Assembly (NCBI RefSeq): GCF_002994745.2
Contig: NW_020126823.1
Coordinates: 62,001 to 126,000, forward strand
Length of the DNA: 64,000 bases
DNA from: Rosa chinensis
Taxonomy: Eukaryota; Streptophyta; Magnoliopsida; Rosales; Rosaceae
Direction of reading: 5' to 3'
The position numbers and the translations under genes are program-made. Positions 1 through 8,316 of the stretch are shown here, piece after piece (positions within the stretch are counted from its first letter, which is position 1; each line of letters opens with the position of its first letter). The notes beneath the pieces were generated by a model. The model worked only from the letters and a program-made list of their open reading frames with translations, was not told the DNA's origin and ran no database searches.

Positions 1-227
1 CTTAGTTGTATTTTCGAAAACCAAAAACAAAATCCCCCCTTTTTCGTAAATAATGTTTATACTTGTGAATATCTTTGTGAATATTATACTTTGTTTTAAT
101 TTTAATTGTTTAATTGTCTGACAATGACAGGTGTACCCTCAATCCCCGGAATAGAACGATCCCTATTTACTTTATACTACTAATGACATTTCAGGGTTAA
201 ATTATGCGCTTGCTTTCGAGCGCATCA
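1..227 (+). repeat. 5' LTR of element A (3' part only)
   Basis: Matches 5090-5316 almost base for base and ends GCGCATCA directly before the PBS. The rest of this LTR lies upstream of the window. It carries the conserved U5 motif TCAATCCCCGG (139-149) and the junction hairpin (199-231). Confidence 0.92.
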
Positions 228-231
228 ATTT
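199..231 (+). promoter_or_regulatory. U5/PBS-junction hairpin, element A
   Basis: Seen: outer stem AAATT (199-203) with AATTT (227-231), inner stem ATGCGCT (204-210) with AGCGCAT (219-225), loop 211-218, one bulged C (226). The LTR end lies inside the stem. The same layout with different inner stems occurs in elements C, D and I. Role is inferred: RNA structure around tRNA priming or LTR-end recognition. Confidence 0.6.
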
Positions 232-232
232 T

Positions 233-250
233 TGGCGCCGTTGCCGGGGA
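233..250 (+). other. Primer-binding site (tRNA-Asp), element A
   Basis: TGGCGCCGTTGCCGGGGA is the complement of the plant tRNA-Asp 3' end, 5 nt after the LTR. It primes minus-strand DNA synthesis. Athila/Calypso-type elements are known to use tRNA-Asp. Confidence 0.92.
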
Positions 251-1270
251 TTGAAAAATCACTTGTTAAATATGTGAATATTTGTTTTGTTTATATGTTG
301 TGTTCGAAAAAAAAAAAAAATTTACTTGTTAATTGTTCATAATTTGTTAGTTAATTAGTTAATTAGTTAATTAATTACTTAGGTTGTTATTTATATTATT
401 AAATACGAATTTTAATTGTAAGTTGTAAATTAAAGAAGGAATAGGTGAAGTCGTGTTTATTAATATTGGCCTAAACCCCTTATTGGTACCTAGTCCAGGT
501 CCCTTAAGGTTGAGGGCGGCCTTTATTAACATTCATTGAACTGTCTTCACACTTAGGATCTTTTTCATCCAAGTAAGTATAGCCTATGTGGGATGGTGTC
601 TAGGAAGGGGACAACGCTCATGACAAGTTCTTGAATCCAGAAGTGCTTACAAATGGGCCTAAACCACAATGTGGGAGTAGCTCATGCCAAAATGGATTCT
701 ACCTCTCGTGGTCGCCCTCCCCTACCTGGCCATTTCAGTAAGGTTGCCCAAAGGATGTAGGAGAGACTTGGTGTCTAGACGACTATACTTGGGCCGCACG
801 TCCTCTTGATTTACCGCTTGGAATTTAATTTGATATCAATGATATATATAACAAACGAAAATATTGTGATTCACTAAGGTATATTGGATTAAACATAGTC
901 TTGAAAAGGGTAGCTGTTTCAGTCCCATTGCACATCGAGACTCCCTGTTCCCGTACCTAAGTGTTGAAAATAATTGTAAAGGAAAGGAAAGAATGTAAAT
1001 ATTTGTAAGTATTTTCGTACAAAGAAAGAAAAGAAAAAAAAAAAAAAAACACTTGTGTAAATATTTTTTGTGGTTTTTTTTTTTTTTTTTTTTTTTTTAC
1101 TCACTTGTGTACTTAACTTGTGTCTTATGTACTGACTTGTTAACTTGTGTACTTAACTTGTTAATATTACTTGTAGTTTGTAATTCACTAACTTGTTATA
1201 CTTGTTTATATATATATTTTTTTTTTGTATTTCTTTGTTAATTACAGTTACTAACTTTTTAATATCTATT
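251..1270 (+). other. 5' leader of element A (module 1 and low-complexity tail)
   Basis: Non-coding. Leader module 1 runs about 438-810, from ggaataggtg to the GGGCCGCACGTCC motif, and contains a 5'-splice-site-like GTAAGTAT at 573. A poly-A tract follows the PBS (308-320). A second A/T homopolymer region (1035-1099) and cttgtgtactt-type repeats follow. Module 2, present in B, C, D and I, is missing here. A CTAAC motif near the end marks where gag would start in a coding element. Confidence 0.7.
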
Positions 1271-3287
1271 CCGTCTGGCTGAAAGACGTTAAACTCAAGC
1301 GCTGCTTGGGAGGCAACCCAATTCAGAAGTAGCTATGCTGGAGACTACAAACACAGATTTGCTTTCTCCTTCCCTATTTCTTTTATTTTTCAAATTTTCT
1401 CTTTTGTTTTTGTTTTCGTAAATTCCATCGCTATATGCTTAATTGTTTCATTGCATGCTTATAATTGATTACATTGAGGACAATGCAATATTTAAGTGTG
1501 GGGGAAGGGATTTACACTTTTATCTTGAGTCATATATTGAAAAATACAAAAAAATTGAAAAATGTCAAAAATTTAAAAATTTTCGTTGCTTTTGTTTTTG
1601 TTTTGAGTCTTAGGATGCCCTTTCAACTGTCTAGGATGATTCTATATCTCTGAAATCATGATTAAAACAGGATCACAAAATTGAGATGATTTCTAAAATG
1701 GTATTCTTTGGTTAATTGAGATATATGAAAAATGTATGCATGTGTAGTGGATATGGATTTCGTGACTTTGGTACAGAATATGAGCATGTTAAGATGAGTT
1801 TTGATTCATATAAACCCGTGTGAGATATTTGAGCCCATGTTCCTTTTTCTTGGAGAGAAATGAAAAATATATTCTAATTTTCTTGGCGACGTTTTGATGA
1901 TCTCATTATTCTTTCATTTTGATTGACTGCTTGCCATAGATTAAGTTTGATGGACTAGAGAATGCTAGAATTCGCTCTTGTGCTTGTTGAGACGTTATAT
2001 CAATACATGGCCCTGATTCTGGAAGGGATAGAGGCAACCTAGGAATTACCACCATTGCCAAACAAACCTGTGTCCTTAATTGTGCCCGTCGTGGGACTCC
2101 CCTAGATAAACCCCTTTGAGCCTACATTAAGCCTTTTCGTTCATCACCCTTAAAATCCTTAACCCTGAACCTTAGTATAGCTACACTCCTACCCTTTGTT
2201 CTAAAAACTTAGTGGAGCTATCTTTTGGGACTTTACTTGAGGATTTGGCATTGAGAATGAAGATTGAGAAGAGGTGAAAGTTCAAGTGTGGGGGTAGACT
2301 TGTCCATGAAAAAAAAATTTGTGAAAGCCGAAAAAAAAGAAATGAAAAAAAAAAATAATATATAGTACGGCTAGAAAAGAAAAAGCTAAAAAAAAATGTT
2401 TATGGATTTTAGTCCCCCATACTTGGTGGATTTGGAGTTTACTTTGAATTGAAGGCCCACTATTGGAAAATTTGGCCTTTGTCCAATTCACAAGAATTCA
2501 AGGGAAGTTTATAGTGAAGATTGGGCCGAACATGAAGACATTAGGCCTTTTATTTTACCCCTAGGAAGGACATGACGTTTTGCTATGCTTTGGTGGATTT
2601 CTAGAAGTCTCTCTACATCAGAATGAGCTCTGCTAGGTTTTTAGGACACTTTGTTAAAATCCTTACTCTTTGTTTCTCAAAACCTTAAGCCTTGGCCCCA
2701 TTACAACCTTTGAGAGGACCTTCTTGATCCTTAAGATGGGACAGCCTTTGATCTGTGGAGATGAGTTACAAGAGTTGAACCTATGGCTTGGGTCCATCTG
2801 TGCAAGTAGTTGATATCTTTCATGAGATTTTGAAAAAAAAAATTATTATATTCACAAAGTGCTTTTCGTTTCTTATATATGTGAGCTATTTGATTGCCTC
2901 AAAATATTTTCTCTCACATATAATTGAGTGATTATAAGCTTTTAAGCATTGCCTTGAATTCTGAGAGAAGAAAGAGTGATATACCTTGTGAGGATTTGTA
3001 TCATACTTGTCTGAAACATGCTTTACAGAACCCATCACCATTGTTACAAACCAAGTCCTACTTGTGTATGTGTGGATTACATGTTTTAATTAACTCTCGA
3101 ATGCTTAAACATTGATTCTTGGTTGAGTGCTAATCTTGGTGTTATGAAAGTAAGAGATTGCTGAGACAAAAAGTTGAAGGGCAATAGAGTCATTGTTTGT
3201 GTAGAGTCTTTAAATTTTCGTTGAGTCTTAGTTGAGTCTTTTTGTGATTTTGCTAAGGGACTAGCAAAAGCTAAGTGTGGGGGAATT
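1271..3287 (+). other. 3' untranslated region of element A
   Basis: Homologous to the DNA after the gag-pol stop in B (13922-15885). It starts with two hairpins: CGTCT (1272-1276) with AGACG (1284-1288), and TTGGG (1306-1310) with CCCAA (1317-1321). It holds two internal PPT-like copies of AAGTGTGGGGG (1494 and 2284) and the terminal PPT. No ORF longer than about 75 codons. Confidence 0.75.
3273..3287 (+). other. Polypurine tract, element A
   Basis: AAGTGTGGGGGAATT directly abuts the 3' LTR. Expected start site of plus-strand DNA synthesis. Confidence 0.85.
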
Positions 3288-4010
3288 TGACAGGAGCATT
3301 TTAATGCGACATTTTAACTGTTATTTCCCTATATTTTCTGCGTTATTTCCTTAATAAAACTCTGTTTAGGAAAGTTTCCATTCTTCGAATGGGAAAGTTC
3401 CTAATTGTAGAAAGTTTCCGTTTTGTAGTTTCTATTTTCCATTTTTAGAAAGTTTCCATTTTAGTTTAAGAAAGTTTCCATTTCTTATTTTAGAAAGCTT
3501 CTATTTTCAGGTTTTTGGAATAAATAAGCTGAATTGAGTTCATAAATGGAACGAGAAGCTTCATGAAGATGACATGGCAAGGAGAGAATCAAGGAAGAGT
3601 TTTTTGAAAAAAAGGAAAATATATTTTTCTTGGGGATTAAATTTGCCGTGTAATACTTAAGGAAAAACAAGGTGACAACGTGGGAATTAAGGTGATTGAT
3701 TGAGAATTTCACGTGGAATAAATCAAAGGAGATTTTCTTGGGAGATTTTTATGGAAAGAAATATTGTTGGAGGAGTAAATTGGTGTGATTGCCAACATGA
3801 AAATCAGAAATAATCAAGGAGATGACGCAAAGAGAGATTCAAGGGAGATATTTATGGAAGGAAAATATGTGTGCACCAAGGAAAAGCTCAAAAGGCGTCC
3901 AGATTCATCCCTAAATTCCCTAAAGGAATGTTGGCCGAAATTCATGAAGAAAATCAGAATAAATTCAAGGAAATTCGGCAATTAAATATTAGGGAGGTAT
4001 TTTAGAGAAT

Positions 4011-4092
4011 TATGATTGGTTGGAACACATCACAAGGCTTACTTGGCATTCTATGATTGGTTGGACCACATCACAAAGCTTACTTGGCGAAT
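4011..4092 (+). repeat. 41-bp tandem duplication with CCAAT boxes in A LTR
   Basis: Two adjacent copies start TATGATTGGTTGGA at 4011 and 4052, each with ATTGG (inverted CCAAT). A third ATTGG follows (4107-4111). Position upstream of the TATA box suggests promoter elements. Confidence 0.65.
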
Positions 4093-4152
4093 TCCTATTG
4101 GTGGAAGCTATGTGGAAATTTCTGATTGCTTTGTGAACCCTAGCCGTGCCCC

Positions 4153-4158
4153 TATATA
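4153..4158 (+). promoter_or_regulatory. TATA box of A 3' LTR
   Basis: CCTATATATTCTCCCC context. The same position in the related LTRs also carries TATATA, followed by a pyrimidine-rich start region and CTCAACG. Confidence 0.6.
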
Positions 4159-5316
4159 TTCTCCCCTTTTCTCAACGTCAGGGGTTCCTCTCCCCCATAC
4201 AATTTACACTTTAGAAAAAAATCAGAAAATCTTCTTAGCATAGCCGTGAGTTTCTCCATCCTCTAGTCATCTCCACGAGTTCAAGCAAGGCCAAGGGAGA
4301 AGAAGCATAGCCGTGAGCATCCATCATCCATCTCCAACCTTGAAGCTTGCTTTCGAGATTCAAGAGACCACCACATCAATCGTTCATCACCATCTCCATC
4401 TCACGGTGTAATCCGATTCTCCTTTGTAACCTTTGCTTTGAATTTCGTTGGTTATGAACTAGTTGACATATGTGTTTGAACAAATATTAATTTCTGGAAT
4501 TTTTATGATTAATTGAGAATTTTCAGATTCATATTATTGTTCTTCGAGAGTTGCTTATGTGGGTTTGTTTAATTAAATTTGCGTTATAGATAACTTTTGT
4601 ATTTTAATCTTATGTGGTTGCAAACACTTAGGGTTTCGATATAATTGGTGCTAGGTTTAAGAACATGAAATAGACTTTTCGTTTTGTGTAAACTTGAATC
4701 AAAGTAGTAAAGGTTTTGTACAAAGATCGAATTTAATTAACGAGGATTGCAATTAGGTGGACTTTTCCATACTAAGTTGTACACTTGAGTTGATAGCCTT
4801 TCTCTATGTGTAATGCGTTAAACATGACATGATTGACTAGCTTTCTAGGGTTTGATTGCATGTTTGATAGGATTGATCTAGGTGCTTTCGCTTAGGTTAA
4901 TTAGCATTGAAAAGTAAAAAATGGGAATTCATTTGCTTTCGAATGTTTCACATGATCAACTCCTTTCTCATGACTTAGATGAACAATATTAGGGTTTGAA
5001 TCAATTTTAATCATTTGTTTCGGTTTTTGATCTTTGTTCTCTCATTCCATTTGTATTTTTATGTTTTTGCATTTTAATTATTTTGTTAACTTAGTTGTAT
5101 TTTCGAAAACCAAAAACAAAATCCCCCCTTTTTCGTAAATAATGTTTATACTTGTGAATATCTTTGTGAATATTATACTTTGTTTTAATTTTAATTGTTT
5201 AATTGTTTGACAATGACAGGTGTACCCTCAATCCCCGGAATAGAACGATCCCTATTTACTTTATACTACTAATGACATTTCAGGGTTAAATTATGCGCTT
5301 GCTTTCGAGCGCATCA

Positions 5317-5321
5317 AAATT
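5317..5321 (+). repeat. Target-site duplication of element A (right copy)
   Basis: AAATT follows the A LTR end. The uninterrupted LTR of B has a single AAATT at 18568-18572, which confirms it as the insertion site. The left copy is off-window. Confidence 0.75.
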
Positions 5322-6686
5322 GGTGTATAAAATCAGAAATTATCTACATATTTCGGCAAGAATTATTTAGGGAATTAATATTGGAATTTTGTGATTGGTT
5401 GAACCACCTCATAGGGCTTATGTGGCAAGAAACCATTGGAGGAAATTATGTGGAGGAAGCAAGCACATGCCGTGAGTTTCTCTAGGGTTTTGGACGGCTT
5501 GGAAACAAAGGAGGCCGTGCTCCTATATATTCTTCCCCTTTCTCAACGTCAAGGAGTTCCTAGTTCCACACTTTTACGTTTACACTTTGAAAAAAATCAG
5601 AAAAACTCTCTCTAGCCTAGCCGTGTTCATCTCCATCCTCTAGGGCAACCACGAAATTCAAGCAAGGCCAAGGAAGAAGAGGACAAGCCGTGCACATCAT
5701 CCATCACCATCCTTGAAGATTGCTTTCGAAATTCAAGAGACCATTCATCACTTCATTCATCTCATCTTCATCACGGTGTAATCCGATTCTCCTTGTACCT
5801 TTGCTTTGTATTTTCGTTGGTTTTGCCTTAGTTGACACATATGTATGAACAAGTGTTGTTTTCTGAAATTTTATGATTAATTGTTAATTTTCAGATTCAT
5901 ATATTGTGATTTATGGTTGCTTTTGTGTGAGTGTTTGATTAAATTTGAATGATAGAAATCTTTTGTATGATAATCTTGAATGGTTCGAAACATTTAGGGT
6001 TTTTATGTGAATGTTGCTACGAGTTTGAGAACATGAATCAACTTTTTGGTTTTGTGTTCTTGAATCAATAAGTAGTAAAGGTTTTGTACAAAAACCGAGT
6101 TTAATCAAAGAAGATTGCAATTAGGTGGACTTTTTCATACTAAGTTGCACATTTGAGTTGATAGCCTTTCTAGGTGCTTAATGCGTTAAACATGACATGA
6201 TTGACTAGCTTTCTAGGGTTTGATTGCATGATTGATAGGATTAATCTAGGTGCTTTCGCTTAGGTTAATTAGCATTGAAAGTAAAATATGGGAAATTGTT
6301 TGCTTTTGAACGTTTCACATGATCAACTCCTCTTGCATGACTATGATGAACAATGATGAACTTGAATCAATTTTTATCATGAGTTTCGACTTTGATCTTT
6401 GTTCTTGCATTCCATTTGTATTTTTATGTTTTTGCATTTTAATTATTTAGTTAGCTTTTATTTTCGGAAATAGAAAACCAAAAATCAAAAATCCCCCCTT
6501 TTTCGTAAATATGTATATATTTTGTTATATTTTTTGTAAATATTATACTTTGTTTTAATTTTAATTGTTTAATTGTTTGACAATGACAGGTGTACCCTCA
6601 ATCCCCGGAATAGAACGATCCCTATTTACTTTATACTACTAATGACATTTCAGGGTTAAATTATGCGCTTGCTTTCGAGCGCATCA
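5317..6686 (+). repeat. 5' LTR of element B (3' part)
   Basis: Continues the LTR that element A split and aligns with 18568-19817 plus 21755-21874. TATA box TATATAT at 5524-5530. Ends GCGCATCA before the PBS. Its first part is upstream of the window. Confidence 0.9.
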
Positions 6687-6691
6687 ATTTT

Positions 6692-6709
6692 TGGCGCCGT
6701 TGCCGGGGA
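6692..6709 (+). other. Primer-binding site (tRNA-Asp), element B
   Basis: TGGCGCCGTTGCCGGGGA, 5 nt after the LTR end. The flank continues TTGAA where the tRNA-Asp complement would read TCGAA. Confidence 0.92.
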
Positions 6710-8295
6710 TTGAAAAATCATTTGCCATATTGTGAATATTTGTTTTGTATATTGTGACCGAAAAAAAAAAAAAAAAAAAAAAATTTACTTGTTAATTATT
6801 TGTAATTGTCGAAATTTAGTTAAATACTTACTTAGGTTGCTATTTATATTGTTGAATACGAATTTTTATTGTTAGTTGTAAATTAAAGAAGGAATAGGTG
6901 AAGTCGTGTTTATTAATATTGGCCTAAACCCCTTATTGGTACCTAGTCCAGGTCCCTTAAGGTTGAGGGCGGCCTTTATTAACATTCATTGAACTGTCTT
7001 CACACTTAGGACCTTTTTCATCCAAGTATGTATAGCCTATGTGGGATGGTGTCTAGGAAGGGGACAACGCTCATGACAGGTTCTTGAATCCAGAAGTGCG
7101 TGCAAATGGGCCTAAACCACATTGTGGGAGTAGCTCATGCCAAAATGGATTCTACCTCTCGTGGTCGCCCTCCCCTACCTGGCCATTTCAGTAAGGTTGC
7201 CCAAAGGATGTAGGAGGGACTTTGTGTCTAGACGACTATACTTGGGCCGCACGTCCTCTTGAAAAGGGTAGCTGTTTCAGTCCCATTGCACATCGAGACT
7301 CCCTGTTCCCGTACCTACGTGTTGAAAATAATTGTAAAGAAAAGAAAGAAAAACAATTATTTGTAAGTATTTTCGTACAAAAAAAAAAAAAAAAAAAAAA
7401 AAAAGAAAAGAAGAAAAAGAGAAAAATTTTTGTGACGTTTTGTTTTGTTCTTGTGTGAAAGTTTTGTAAATTGTGTTTAATCTTGTTAAACAAAAGAAAA
7501 GAAAAGAATTAATTGTAAATATCGTTAAATTCTTGATTGTTATAAGTGTGTAAAATCGTATGAGTAGATAAGGGCCCTTTTGTTAATATTGGCCTTAACC
7601 CTTCATTAGTGCCTTTCTAAGGTCTTATGAGGTTGTGGGCGGCTTTTATTAGCATTTGGAGAACTGTCTAACACATGAGTTCTTTCCAAGCTGAGTAAGA
7701 GGCATATAGGTGGTGTCTTAGGTTGAGACCCTGGGTGATGGGTTCAAATTGGATCTCAGAGATACTATAGACTGTGCGTAAACCACAATGTGGGAGTAGC
7801 CAATAGGGGCCTAAACCTCAATGAGGGAGTATCCTCCGTAGTGTCACCAAAATGAGTCCTCCCTCTCACTTACCTCTTAATCTGGCCATCTAGCCTTCTG
7901 AAACAAAGGAAAGCAACTTATGTCTAGACGACCATCCCTAGATCGTATCTCACCAATAGTAGTGGTTTCTATTGGGCTCGACTTACAACTTGTAATCAAT
8001 TGAGATATTAACTTTATTTTGTAAAGATAACAAGATACTTGAACATAACCTCCACTTGTAAATTTTGTGTTTTGTACTTTCTATATTTGTATAAACTTCT
8101 TACGTGGTTTATTTGTGAAAAGATTGTGGATAGTTTGTAATTTATACTTCTGTTTATACTTGTATAAATCATAAATAGTAAAGTCGTGAATAGTGACTCG
8201 TGAATAGTGAAGTTGATGTATAAATCACTAATGTGTAATTAGTTTACTTTATACTTTGCTAACTTCTTTGAATTTTGATGATGTTCAGGAATCCT
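6710..8295 (+). other. Untranslated leader of element B with two homologous modules
   Basis: Module 1 (about 6891-7262) and module 2 (about 7565-7975) both begin with TTAATATTGGCC followed by an ACCC..TTAT..GGTT..GAGGGCGGC framework and end with a clear-spaced run of conserved boxes, so they look like an old duplication. Two A-rich tracts sit after the PBS (6762-6783) and between the modules (7379-7405). Splice-like signals: GTATGTAT at 7026, branch-like GCTAAC at 8258-8263, and TTCAG ending at 8288. No long ORF. Confidence 0.7.
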
Positions 8296-8316
8296 ATGAA
8301 TGACCGAGCCTTTTAG
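8296..8316 (+). CDS. Six-codon upstream ORF overlapping the gag start
   Basis: The context ATGAATG puts an ATG 4 nt before the gag ATG in another frame. It reads six sense codons (MNDRAF) and then TAG. The same six-codon length appears in element E with different codons (43571-43591), and the B sequence recurs in D, H and I. It may tune initiation at the gag start. This is inferred. Confidence 0.45.
   Translation: MNDRAF

Larger units (their letters stand above)
1..5316 (+). mobile_element. Element A: coding-free LTR retrotransposon (LARD-like), 5' end off-window
   Basis: Structure seen: 3' part of the 5' LTR (1-227), tRNA-Asp PBS, about 3.06 kb of internal DNA without any long ORF, PPT, and a complete 3' LTR (3288-5316). 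The internal DNA joins a 5' leader directly to the sequence that follows the gag-pol stop codon in element B, so gag and pol are absent rather than degraded. The element lies in the 5' LTR of element B. The overlapping 227 bp of the two LTRs differ at one position that I can see (aattgtctg at about 113-121 against aattgtttg), which suggests a young insertion. Movement must depend on enzymes from another element. Known class: large retrotransposon derivatives. Confidence 0.88.
3288..5316 (+). repeat. 3' LTR of element A (2029 bp)
   Basis: Runs from TGACAGGAGC to GCGCATCA. It opens with a U3 array of GAAAGTTTCYATTTT-type repeats (about 3368-3510). A 41-bp tandem duplication with inverted CCAAT boxes (4011-4092) lies upstream of a TATA box (4153). 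U5 has the CAATCCCCGG motif and the terminal hairpin. Flanked on the right by AAATT, which is the target sequence in the intact copy of B's LTR. Confidence 0.92.

Noticed and set aside
3350..3356. AATAAA near the LTR start as a poly-A signal
   Set aside because: It lies in U3 upstream of the TATA box, so it cannot be the signal that ends full-length RNA in the usual R-region layout.
7236..7493. Minus-strand ORF rich in Phe and Lys over a homopolymer run
   Set aside because: Translation of poly-A/T low-complexity leader. Not conserved as protein between elements.
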